Below, in pieces: positions 52,772 through 60,370 of a DNA stretch of 60,370 bases (position 1 is the stretch's first letter; each line of letters begins with the position of its first letter). The position numbers and the translations under genes were made by a program. The notes under the pieces are model-generated. The model was given only the letters and a program-made list of their open reading frames with translations. It was not told where the DNA came from and made no database searches. The DNA lies in assembly GCA_022361255.1 (NCBI GenBank), contig JAKSBG010000378.1, forward strand, positions 1 through 60,370, read 5' to 3'. Origin of the DNA: Verrucomicrobiales bacterium. GTDB taxonomy: Bacteria; Verrucomicrobiota; Verrucomicrobiia; Verrucomicrobiales; DEV007.

Positions 52772-54190
52772 ATGTCAGAAGCGAATCAAAAACCGAACAT
52801 CCTGTGGCTCTGTACGGATCAACAGCGATTTGATACCATCCGCACACTGGGAAATTCGAAAATCAACACACCGAATCTCGATCGTCTTGCTGAGGGCGGA
52901 GTTAGCTACACCAACGCATTCTGTCAGTCGCCCGTATGCACGCCGAGTCGGGCCAGCTTTCTTACCGGACGCTACCCTCGCACGACACGTTGCCGTCAAA
53001 ACGGGCAACATATACCAGAAGATGAAATTCTTCTTCCAAAGTTGTTTGCAGATGCGGGATACCACTGCGGTCTCGCTGGGAAACTTCATTTGGCCTCCTG
53101 CTCAGGAGGGAAAATCGAAGATCGCATCGACGACGGATACCACGACTTTCAATGGTCGCACCATCCCCAACCGGATTGGGGAGGGGATAACGCCTACACG
53201 GCATGGCTCAGTGCGAAGGGTTTGAAATGGGAGGAACTCTATGACAATCCGCCTTCAGGAAGCAAATTCTGGAAAAAGGGTATTCCTGCCGAGTACCACC
53301 AGACAACCTGGTGTGCCGAGGAAACGATTCGCTTTCTTACGGAAAACCGGAATCGACCCTGGTTTTTCAGTTTTAACTGTTTTGCCCCGCATCACCCTTT
53401 CGATCCACCCGCTGAGTTTATGGAGCGTTATGATCCCGGGGAGATGCCGCTACCGAAAAGAAAAGAGGGAGAACTGGAGCAGAAGCCGGGATTTCAAAAG
53501 CTTGATGCTGAATGGGCTCACAATTCCCCGGGGGAATTTCATACCGGGGCGATGACTGAAAAGGATCAGCGGGAAGTTTGTGCGGCGTACTATGCTATGT
53601 GCGAACACATTGACAGTGAAGTCGGTAGAATCCTTGACGCGCTCGAGGATACAGGACAGGCCGGGAAAACGCTGGTCGTATTCATGTCAGACCACGGAGA
53701 GATGCTGGGAGACCACGGAATATATTTTAAGGGTCCACACTTCTATGACGAAGCGATAAAGGTGCCGCTCCTTTTGAGACTGCCGGGTCTTTTTGACGGG
53801 GGGAAGACTTGTAAAGACCTGGTTGAGTTGATCGATCTGGCGCCAACCCTTTTGGAGGTAGCCGGGCTTACGGCACCCCCGGACCGTTTGCAGGGACAAT
53901 CTTTGATCAATTCAACGAGAAAACGGGAGAGTGTGTATTGCGAATACTACAATTCATGGACTCATTCTGATGCCTACGCAACGATGCTTCGGACACGGGA
54001 CGAAAAAATCGTCGTATATCATGGTACCGATCAGGGCGAATACTATGATCTGCGAACTGACCCGGACGAGTTTGATAACCGCTTTCATGACTCCTCTGCA
54101 GAGGATGCGGTCCGGCGAATGCTGTTGCGCAGTTTTGACACAAGTGTGTTCACGATGGATCCCGGCCCGGTGCGAGAGGGACCGTTTTAG
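52772..54190 (+). CDS. sulfatase (type I, formylglycine), apparently cytoplasmic
   Basis: 472 residues from ATG 52772; an upstream ATG at 52745 is in frame but lacks a ribosome site. The activation motif is C56-T-P-S-R60, where Cys becomes formylglycine. Metal ligands are in LCTDQQ (D16) and MSDHGEMLGDHG (about 309-320), and GKLHL (about 101-105) is a family lysine/histidine segment. It hydrolyses sulfate esters, probably on sugars. There is no signal peptide, which is unusual since many PVC sulfatases are exported. No maturase gene is in the window. It is divergent from the NDH-2 gene. Confidence 0.9.
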   Translation: MSEANQKPNILWLCTDQQRFDTIRTLGNSKINTPNLDRLAEGGVSYTNAFCQSPVCTPSRASFLTGRYPRTTRCRQNGQHIPEDEILLPKLFADAGYHCGLAGKLHLASCSGGKIEDRIDDGYHDFQWSHHPQPDWGGDNAYTAWLSAKGLKWEELYDNPPSGSKFWKKGIPAEYHQTTWCAEETIRFLTENRNRPWFFSFNCFAPHHPFDPPAEFMERYDPGEMPLPKRKEGELEQKPGFQKLDAEWAHNSPGEFHTGAMTEKDQREVCAAYYAMCEHIDSEVGRILDALEDTGQAGKTLVVFMSDHGEMLGDHGIYFKGPHFYDEAIKVPLLLRLPGLFDGGKTCKDLVELIDLAPTLLEVAGLTAPPDRLQGQSLINSTRKRESVYCEYYNSWTHSDAYATMLRTRDEKIVVYHGTDQGEYYDLRTDPDEFDNRFHDSSAEDAVRRMLLRSFDTSVFTMDPGPVREGPF

Positions 54191-54317
54191 TGGGGGAGTC
54201 GGCTTGTTTGCATTTGCAACCCTTTGGTTTATAGGGTGTTAAGCATTTAATGATGGGTGTTTTTGCCTAAAGTGAGGGATTTGTTCGTCTTTCTTTCGGA
54301 ACCCCCCAATTCCTGAT
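54191..54317. other. intergenic gap between sulfatase and peroxidase genes
   Basis: 127 bp, AT-richer than average. It contains ACCCT-N9-AGGGT (54219-54237), a 5-bp stem with no clear T tract, too weak to call as a terminator. No array unit in the 22-bp pattern is present. Confidence 0.35.
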
Positions 54318-56498
54318 ATGCAAAAAACCCCCTTATCCTCCTCCGGGGCGGGACTCGCAGCAGCAGCTCTCGCCATCTTCTTCGTGCCTTCCGGCTATAC
54401 CTTTGACACTGACGGGATCTCGCGGTTCCGCAGTATTTCCGGTTCCGGAAACAATCCCTTTGTTCCCAACGCCGGGCGCGCAGACTCATTGCTAATCCGT
54501 CGCACAGGAGCCGTGGAATACGGTGATGGCGTTGACCTTCCACGTGGAGTTCTTTCTGAAGATGAGGGAGACGGAGACATCGAAGTTGACGAGCAGACAA
54601 GGCTACCCAGTGCACGCAGCATCAGTAACGCAGTGCATGATCAGGGCAGCGCAGACATCCCAAGCGGCCGGAGGTTGAATCAGCTCTTCTTTCAATTCGG
54701 ACAATTTCTCAGTCATGATACCGGCCTCACAGAGCCCGACTCTTCCGTGGCGACTGGAGGAAACGGCCTTTCCGGGAATGAGTCGTTTAACATTGAAGTA
54801 TCAGGAAGTGATCCGGATTTCGCGTTTCCCGAGATTCACTTGACCCGTTCAATTTCCGAGTCAGCGGCGAGCTCTCCTTCCGGGCTTCGGGAGCAAATAA
54901 ACACGATTACCGCTTTCATAGATGCTTCGAATGTTTACGGCTCAGACACAACCCGGGCGAATGCCCTGCGAACGTTTGTGGGCGGAAAGCTCCGGGATCA
55001 AAGCGGGCCTGACGGGCCACTGCTCCCCCTAAATACCTTCGGGGTTGAGAACGCGAATCCGCTGCATTTGGACGAAGAAAGTATGTTCGCTGCAGGAGAT
55101 GTCCGCGCGAATGAACAAATCGGACTGATTGCAATTCATACGATCTTTATGAGGGAGCACAATCGCGTCGCGGAAATCATTGCGAGGCAGGAATTTCCAC
55201 ATTCCGATCTCACCAACTCTGCTGTGGACAACGAAATTTATCTGCGTGCCAGAGCTGTAGTCGGGGCGACTCTTCAGAAAATTGCTTACTATGAATGGCT
55301 TCCCACTCTGCTCGGCTTCGATGCCCTCCCTCCATATCGCGGCTACGATCCAGGTGTGGACCCTCAGATCTCCAATGAGTTCTCTTCAGCTGCCTTCCGA
55401 TTGGGTCATACCATGCTTCCATCGGTGTACGTCTTGAGGCATGACAATGGAGTCGAAACGCCGTTTCCTCTCCAGTTTGCATTCTTCAACCCTGATCACG
55501 TAAAGACCAACGGAATCAATGCAATCATCCGGGGGCAGGCGGGTAATCTCCAGCAGGAAATCGATCGCTTTATCGTTGATGATGTCCGCAACTTTCTGTT
55601 CGGACCCGGTTTCGGAGGGCTCGATCTGGCCGCGCTCAATATTCAAAGGGGTAGGGATCACGGAATTGCCCCCTTTCACAATCTTCGCCTCGCGTATGGG
55701 CTTTCAGGCGTTAGTGACTTCTCTGACATTACCAGCGAACAGGGAGCCGCTTCAGCGCTACTGTCCGCATATGGAAGCGGCAATGCGGGCGATGTAGATG
55801 CCTGGACGGGCGGGGTGTCGGAGGTTCACCTTCCGGGAACCAGCCTGGGGAGAACGTTCACGGAAATATTCGTTGATCAGTTCACGAGATTGCGGGATGG
55901 AGACCGCTTTTATTTTGAGAATCCCGAAATCTACACTGCTTCATTTACCCGCCAGATTTTGGCAACGTCGTTCGCGGATGTCATTCGCTTGAATACCGGT
56001 TTGAATCGCTATGAAGTTAATGATTTCGCGTTTTTCCGCGCTGATTATAACCCGTTTCAACCTGATTTGACAATTGGGAAGCGGAGATCACTTTCGAGAC
56101 AGAAAGGGAGGGATCGCTATAACAGCACCGCATGGAGACAGCGGATTAGCCGGAAAGTCAGGGCCGGGAGAAGAACTCGAAATTTTTTCTATTTACAGAA
56201 TGACTCTGCATTCGAATCCACATTCAGCCTGAACGTCTCAATTCGCTCTCGTCATCAAGTGAGACCTAAGATTTACGAGTATGGTCCGGAAGGAAGGAGA
56301 AATCAGACTGGATCCTCCCTGTCCGGGCGTTATCGACTGACCAATTACCCCGGGGAGCTCCGCAGGTTCAAAACGGTTCTCAGAGTATCCAGGAGTGCCA
56401 GCCGGAGTCGCAACACAACAATCAAATATCGTGCGGCAAACCTCGACGACTACAGAGCCCGGGATACTGTGAAGGCCCGGTTGCGTCTACGTAGCTGA
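54318..56498 (+). CDS. secreted animal-type haem peroxidase (peroxidasin/MPO-like fold)
   Basis: 726 residues with a signal peptide (about 1-28). Residues about 95-575 are the animal haem peroxidase domain. The distal motif FGQFLSHD has His133 and Ca-ligand Asp134, R263-A-N-E266 matches the conserved RxxE, HTIFMREHNRVA (274-285) is a core helix and His364 in AFRLGHT is the proximal ligand. The position of the ester-forming Asp (before the distal His in myeloperoxidase) is Ser132, so only the Glu266 link to haem is possible. Residues about 590-726 are Arg/Ser-rich and beta-like, perhaps a wall-binding region. It should oxidise halides or phenols outside the cell. Confidence 0.88.
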   Translation: MQKTPLSSSGAGLAAAALAIFFVPSGYTFDTDGISRFRSISGSGNNPFVPNAGRADSLLIRRTGAVEYGDGVDLPRGVLSEDEGDGDIEVDEQTRLPSARSISNAVHDQGSADIPSGRRLNQLFFQFGQFLSHDTGLTEPDSSVATGGNGLSGNESFNIEVSGSDPDFAFPEIHLTRSISESAASSPSGLREQINTITAFIDASNVYGSDTTRANALRTFVGGKLRDQSGPDGPLLPLNTFGVENANPLHLDEESMFAAGDVRANEQIGLIAIHTIFMREHNRVAEIIARQEFPHSDLTNSAVDNEIYLRARAVVGATLQKIAYYEWLPTLLGFDALPPYRGYDPGVDPQISNEFSSAAFRLGHTMLPSVYVLRHDNGVETPFPLQFAFFNPDHVKTNGINAIIRGQAGNLQQEIDRFIVDDVRNFLFGPGFGGLDLAALNIQRGRDHGIAPFHNLRLAYGLSGVSDFSDITSEQGAASALLSAYGSGNAGDVDAWTGGVSEVHLPGTSLGRTFTEIFVDQFTRLRDGDRFYFENPEIYTASFTRQILATSFADVIRLNTGLNRYEVNDFAFFRADYNPFQPDLTIGKRRSLSRQKGRDRYNSTAWRQRISRKVRAGRRTRNFFYLQNDSAFESTFSLNVSIRSRHQVRPKIYEYGPEGRRNQTGSSLSGRYRLTNYPGELRRFKTVLRVSRSASRSRNTTIKYRAANLDDYRARDTVKARLRLRS

Positions 56499-56713
56499 TA
56501 CTTGGATTCAATTGAATCAACAGGGTATGGTGCAGGATCTGACACGGTTGGGTCACGCATCATACCCTGTTTCCTGTACTTCCCGGCAGGGGAATCGGCG
56601 AATTCCCCTCAGCGCGTGCTTGACCGGCACGGGAGGTGACGTGTTCACTATCGGCACACGTTTTGAAACCGTTTCACGAGAACTATACGCGCCTGGCGAA
56701 AAGCCTATCCGGA
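56499..56713. other. intergenic region upstream of the DUF4129 operon
   Basis: 215 bp holding array E at its left end. The remainder has no hairpin terminator or tRNA. A GTG at 56636 is in frame with the next gene but extends it by 26 residues without domain support. Confidence 0.5.
56519..56571. repeat. phased 9-mer array E (3 units, 22-bp pitch)
   Basis: AACAGGGTA at 56519, GACACGGTT at 56541 and TACCCTGTT at 56563, again exactly 22 bp apart. The middle unit is degenerate (centre ACG). A still weaker fourth unit, GGCAGGGGA, falls at 56585, also on the 22-bp register. It lies 20 bp after the peroxidase stop. Confidence 0.78.
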
Positions 56714-57715
56714 ATGTCGAGCCTCTGGCGGGGCGATGATCATCTTGTCTATGTCCGGGGCAGTGGTTTTCTGATTCCCTTTACGGAGGAATACAAGCGC
56801 TACCGGTTCCAGGATATTCAGCTGATTTCTCTGGCGAAAAAATCGCGGGTCGGAAAAGCGGTGCTCCACTCGATGGTCATGATGGCTTGCGCGATCCCCG
56901 CCATTCTGATTTTTGCTCTCTCCGATGATGGTCTTTCCACAGTCGGGGTGGTCTTCTCTTCCATTTTCCTGATCGGGATGCTTGCCTCCCTCGCACTTCT
57001 GATCCGTCATTTGATCCTCGGGCCAACCTGCACCTGTGATATCCAGACGGGACTGTCGAGAGACCGGATTCGCCCTCTCGATCGCTTTTTTCGAGCGAAA
57101 GAACTTGTCGCGAGCCTGGAACAGGAAATCAGAGAATCACAAAAGAGTCTGGAGGCAGGTTCCGCCGCTGCCGGGAAAGACCGGGACGGCATTGAGGTGA
57201 TGACGGCGGAATCGAATCTCGCGACGGCACTTTCGGTTTCTCCTCTCGCGATCCCTTCTTTTGCGGCGACGATGGTTTTCGCGCTCGGTTGTCTCGCGGC
57301 AGTCCATCTTGAAAGTGCCGCGATTTGCGCGTTCCTCTTTTTCTTTCTCCTGGTGCTGGGTGTTCTGATGCTCGCGAATCTGGTGACTTCGGTGCGACGG
57401 GCCACCCCGGAGTCCCTGCGGACAGTGTCGTGGATTCTGCTGGGACTGCTTTTTTTGTTTATCGCATTCGCGGTTGTGTACCTGCTGGTCGCGGTATCGA
57501 GAGATCCGGCCTACACTCTGGGAGTGGAAGGGCCGTTTGAAGCGTTTGCTGCGGTAGCCACAGAGGGCGGGCTCGTTTTCTACCTCGCCAGCCTCGTGTT
57601 GTCGGCGGGACTTTTCGCGGGGGGAATGGCCGGACTTTTGCAGTCGATGAAATGGCGTGGGAGAATCGCATCGGGCGAGCATTCCGCTACAACTGAGGAG
57701 GCGGAGAATGGCTAG
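56714..57715 (+). CDS. polytopic membrane protein of a DUF4129 operon
   Basis: 333 residues from ATG 56714; GTG 56636 is an alternative. About six hydrophobic helices: two near 52-97, then after a charged loop (about 105-165) two near 175-220 and two near 235-315. I do not recognise the family. MSSLWRGDDHLVYVRGSGFLIPFTEEYKRYRFQDIQLISL at the N-terminus resembles a small cytoplasmic beta domain before the first helix. Its stop overlaps the zinc-finger gene start by 8 bp. It probably works with the following membrane proteins. Confidence 0.65.
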   Translation: MSSLWRGDDHLVYVRGSGFLIPFTEEYKRYRFQDIQLISLAKKSRVGKAVLHSMVMMACAIPAILIFALSDDGLSTVGVVFSSIFLIGMLASLALLIRHLILGPTCTCDIQTGLSRDRIRPLDRFFRAKELVASLEQEIRESQKSLEAGSAAAGKDRDGIEVMTAESNLATALSVSPLAIPSFAATMVFALGCLAAVHLESAAICAFLFFFLLVLGVLMLANLVTSVRRATPESLRTVSWILLGLLFLFIAFAVVYLLVAVSRDPAYTLGVEGPFEAFAAVATEGGLVFYLASLVLSAGLFAGGMAGLLQSMKWRGRIASGEHSATTEEAENG

Positions 57716-58019
57716 CGTCCTTGGAGACACCAGTTGCACGCTCCATCCGGATCGGCAGGCAGGCGCACGCTGTCCGTCGTGCATGCAATTTTATTGTGCG
57801 GAATGTATTACCGAGCATGAGGGCAAGCTTACTTGCGCGAGTTGCTTGCAGACTGCGGCGGGCGCGGATCAGAAACCGGCGAAACGCAGACGAGTGGTAA
57901 TCGCTCCGTTTGTGCAGATCATTCTCGCTCTGGCTCTGTGCTGGGTGGCGTACTACCTTTTCGCCCAGACTCTGGCTGACGTGCCGGATGATTTTCACGA
58001 TGGGACGATCTGGGAATAG
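57708..58019 (+). CDS. B-box-type zinc-finger protein with one transmembrane helix
   Basis: 103 residues from ATG 57708, with GAGGAGGCGGAG just upstream as a strong ribosome site. CTLHPDRQAGARCPSC...FYCAEC...LTCASC (about 10-48) has Cys/His pairs spaced as in the B-box and related treble-clef zinc fingers seen at the N-terminus of bacterial membrane proteins. A basic stretch (KRRRVV, about 58-63) and one helix (about 65-87) follow. It likely anchors at the membrane with the finger in the cytoplasm. It is coupled to both neighbours (overlap 8 bp, gap 2 bp). Confidence 0.75.
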   Translation: MASVLGDTSCTLHPDRQAGARCPSCMQFYCAECITEHEGKLTCASCLQTAAGADQKPAKRRRVVIAPFVQIILALALCWVAYYLFAQTLADVPDDFHDGTIWE

Positions 58020-58021
58020 GA

Positions 58022-59821
58022 ATGAGTATTTCCACGCGCAGAAGAAAACGGCGGAAGTCGGAGCAGTCACCTCTCCAGATTGTGGAGGAGGGGTTCCACC
58101 TGTTGCGCACGGTGGAAGTGAGATACTATGTCTGGTTCTACCTGGGAGCGGTTCCTTTTGCGGTAGGACTCCTGTATTTTGCGGCGGATCAAAGCCGAAG
58201 CAGTCTGGCGGATCAGAGTGCACCCGGGGCAGCTGCCCTGATGGTGATCCTGTATTTCTGGATGAGGTTTTGTCAGGCCCGGTTCTGCCGGGGATTGTAT
58301 GAAACGATCAATCCGGGACATTTGCCTGAGAGAACTGCCCTGGAAAAATTTCGGGCGGGGGCGGCACTGATTTTTCTGCAATCCCTCTGGCTTCCCCTGA
58401 TGGCGATCGGATTGTTTTTTGCCCTGCCCCTCGGGTGGATCGTTGCGGCGCTGCAGAATTTCACGATTCTCGCGGCCACCCGGAACTACCGGGATCAACC
58501 CTTGAGAAATATTTTTGTGACAGGTCTGAGACATTCGCATTATGACTGGGCGCAAAATCACGGGGTGCTGCTTGTGCTGACCATTGTCGGTTTGTTCACC
58601 TGGTTGAATCTCGTTGCGACCTGTTTGATCATGCCCGGTTTTGCGAAATCCTTTTTTGGCGTGGAAAGCATTTTCACGATCAGCCCGACAGTAGCGATCA
58701 TGAACACCACTTTTTTGCTGGGATCGTTTCTTCTCACCTGGATGGTGATTTCGCCAATGATGAAAGCGGCCTACACGCTGCGCTGTTTCTACGCCGACTC
58801 CCGCGAAACCGGTGCAGATTTGCTGAGCCGTCTCGCTGCCTGCCGAAAAGAGCGGGCAAAAAAATCCAGTACGACCGCGACAGAATTGCGGGGCGGTCGC
58901 AAAGCGGCTCTTATCGGGATTCTTCTGGTGGTCCTGTCGGGCGGGGGGGCGAATTCTCAGGAAACGGGAGAAGGTTCCGACCGGGCTGCGACAGAGGGAG
59001 CTCTTTCCGGAGAGACGCTCCGCGAGAGCATCGGGAAGACGATGGAGCAAAAGAAATACCAGTGGCAGCTCTCGCGAAACCTCACCGGGGAGGAACGTCT
59101 CAAAGAGCAAAGCTGGTTGTCGCGACGCCTCGAAGATCTGGCGAATGCGACGAGAGACGCCGCGAAGCGATTCGGGGAGTGGCTCGAGGAGGTATTTGAG
59201 AAATGGGGGCGTGAGGAACGTCGTTCACGCAGGGCCCCGTCGGGTATTGATTCCGGCGCACTTCAGGGACTGAGCACAACGATGTCAGTCGGATTGGTAG
59301 TTTTGGTCTGCCTTCTCGTGGCCTGGCTGGTCGTGGTGATGTATCGGAAATACAAAGGGATTGCTCCGGTTGAGGCGGGCGATTCAATTGATGCCGGGGA
59401 AATTGATCTGCACAGCGAGGAAATTGTCGCGTCGCAACTCCCCGAAGATGAATGGATGCGTTTGGCACGGGAGCAGATGTCAAAAGGGGATACCCGTCTC
59501 GCGGTGAGAGCTCTTTTCCTCGCGACACTTTCCAAGCTGGGTGAAGACGGCTTGCTACGGATTGCGCGTTTCAAAACGAACCGGGATTACCGGGTCGAGC
59601 TTTCGCGAAAGGCGAGGAAATCAGAGGAGCTTCGCCGTGCTTTCGAAGAAAACACGAGGCTCTTCGAACGCGCCTGGTATGGGTGGCATCCGGTGAGCGG
59701 GAGAGGAGTCGATTCCTTTTTGCAAAATCACGAAGCCATTGCCCGGGAGTCCGGTCGGGTTTCGTCCCGCCACCTGCCCGGAGGCGGTGATGTGAAACCT
59801 GAAACGGCGGAGGCAAGATAG
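58022..59821 (+). CDS. DUF4129-containing membrane protein
   Basis: 599 residues. About six helices between residues 35 and 260, then another near 298-312 (IGILLVVLSGGGANS), a charged region (about 330-410), a helix near 418-440 (VGLVVLVCLLVAWLVVVMY), and a soluble C-terminal DUF4129-like domain (about 478-580, MRLAREQMSKGDTRLAVRALFLATLSKLGEDG ... FERAWYGWHPVSG). DUF4129 and DUF4350 proteins are commonly found with MoxR ATPases and DUF58 proteins, which would then lie beyond the right edge. The first helical half may be a separate family fused in this protein. Confidence 0.75.
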   Translation: MSISTRRRKRRKSEQSPLQIVEEGFHLLRTVEVRYYVWFYLGAVPFAVGLLYFAADQSRSSLADQSAPGAAALMVILYFWMRFCQARFCRGLYETINPGHLPERTALEKFRAGAALIFLQSLWLPLMAIGLFFALPLGWIVAALQNFTILAATRNYRDQPLRNIFVTGLRHSHYDWAQNHGVLLVLTIVGLFTWLNLVATCLIMPGFAKSFFGVESIFTISPTVAIMNTTFLLGSFLLTWMVISPMMKAAYTLRCFYADSRETGADLLSRLAACRKERAKKSSTTATELRGGRKAALIGILLVVLSGGGANSQETGEGSDRAATEGALSGETLRESIGKTMEQKKYQWQLSRNLTGEERLKEQSWLSRRLEDLANATRDAAKRFGEWLEEVFEKWGREERRSRRAPSGIDSGALQGLSTTMSVGLVVLVCLLVAWLVVVMYRKYKGIAPVEAGDSIDAGEIDLHSEEIVASQLPEDEWMRLAREQMSKGDTRLAVRALFLATLSKLGEDGLLRIARFKTNRDYRVELSRKARKSEELRRAFEENTRLFERAWYGWHPVSGRGVDSFLQNHEAIARESGRVSSRHLPGGGDVKPETAEAR

Positions 59822-59824
59822 ACT

Positions 59825-60370
59825 ATGCCGAGGAAACGGATATTTACCTGGGTGGGGTTGACGCTGCTGGCGGTATTTCTCGTCGTCGGATTCATCGAAG
59901 TGATGGAGCGCAGGTTTGCGGATGGGGATGTCTATCCTCACTACGCCAGTTTCCGGAATGATCCCCTGGGAACGAGTGCCCTTTATGAATCGCTGGAGCG
60001 GTTTGAAGGACTTTCCGTGAGCAGAAACATTCATCACTTGAATACCATCAAAGGGCTCGACGAGGACAGTGTTCTGCTACTTCTCGGTTATCCCCGTGAT
60101 GGCTTCAGCAGTTTGCGGGCTCCCGAAGATTCCGCCGTGATCAAAGCGGTTGAAGAAGGGGCCCGGCTTGTCATCACAACGAACCCGGGGCTCGTTCCCG
60201 AGCGGTTCATGCCGGCGACAACGGAAGAGGAGGACGACTGGTTCGAGCGGCGCAGAAAGTTGAGGGAAGAGAGGGATCGGAAGCGCCGTAATGTGAATCC
60301 GGAGGATGGCGAAAAGAGCGACGGAGAGGATGAGGAAGAGGAGGGCAAAGAAAATGATGAGGAGGAAGAG
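59825..60370 (+). CDS. DUF4350-like membrane-anchored protein, cut by the right edge
   Basis: Starts at ATG 59825, 3 bp after the DUF4129 stop, and is open to the end of the window (182 codons). MPRKRIFTWVGLTLLAVFLVVGFIEVMERR is a single N-terminal anchor. YPHYASFRNDPLGTSALYESLERF (about 39-62) is the typical DUF4350 start (dreAP/GTSA-type segment) and LLLLGYPRDG follows. The visible end (from about 145) is very acidic and Glu-rich. Assignment rests on the N-terminal motif and operon position. Confidence 0.7.
   Translation, partial: MPRKRIFTWVGLTLLAVFLVVGFIEVMERRFADGDVYPHYASFRNDPLGTSALYESLERFEGLSVSRNIHHLNTIKGLDEDSVLLLLGYPRDGFSSLRAPEDSAVIKAVEEGARLVITTNPGLVPERFMPATTEEEDDWFERRRKLREERDRKRRNVNPEDGEKSDGEDEEEEGKENDEEEE

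Noticed and set aside
54219-54237. ACCCT-N9-AGGGT stem after the sulfatase as a terminator
   Set aside because: Stem of 5 bp, long loop and no T tract directly after it.
1-60370. tRNA, rRNA, insertion sequence or prophage genes
   Set aside because: I saw no cloverleaf-like segment, transposase, integrase or phage gene in any region read.

Overview
The window (about 56% G+C by eye) reads as chromosome from a member of the PVC superphylum, most likely Verrucomicrobiota. The reasons are the secreted DUF1501 / DUF1549-DUF1553 (PSD1) / planctomycetal c-type-haem module with WD40 and PPC partners, a single-chain eukaryote-like glycyl-tRNA synthetase, and a HisA of the eukaryotic HIS6 type. The taxonomy is inference; no rRNA or tRNA gene was seen.

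1-19862 (all + strand): a surface-polysaccharide cluster. It holds a WecE/RffA-type sugar aminotransferase, two sulfotransferase-like proteins, two methyltransferases, a GT-C-like membrane protein, an asparagine synthase, an ABC-exporter-like membrane domain with no ATPase, two NodB-like (polysaccharide deacetylase fold) proteins, a GT2-like and a GT4 glycosyltransferase. It ends in a WbpV/WreQ-like reductase, PglC-like initiating transferase, WbpM-like 4,6-dehydratase and Wzy/WaaL-type polymerase. This predicts a QuiNAc/FucNAc-initiated, possibly sulfated and amidated glycan. Some genes are visibly AT-rich, as expected for an exchangeable locus.

19828-26416 (- strand): housekeeping. prs-rplY with a strong terminator, a GT2-Rossmann fusion, HIS6-type hisA and an M16 peptidase.

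26584-37840: the PVC-type secreted module. Four - strand genes (DUF1501, PSD1 cytochrome, PPC/coiled-coil protein, WD40 cytochrome) face a second, divergent DUF1501 gene.

37849-46647: a winged-helix regulator with palindromic operators faces nhaA, followed by sbtA-sbtB (bicarbonate transporter plus PII-like partner), then uvrC, a class B PBP and a USP-DUF389 membrane protein.

46774-52641: DUF1287 protein, clpS with an unknown partner, rpmB, glyS, and a three-part NDH-2/cNMP/CBS fusion. 52772-60370: a sulfatase, an animal-type haem peroxidase, and the start of a DUF4129/DUF4350 membrane operon that runs off the right edge.

The most unusual signal is not a gene. Five short arrays of the 9-mer AACAGGGTT/AACCCTGTT (AAC-N3-GTT) lie at 23.5, 31.4, 39.6, 48.8 and 56.5 kb. 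Inside every array the units sit exactly 22 bp apart, separated by 13-bp spacers that mostly differ. Four arrays are intergenic and one is carried in frame inside a coding region. The arrays are 7.8-9.2 kb apart and absent from the polysaccharide cluster. I recognise no described family that matches.
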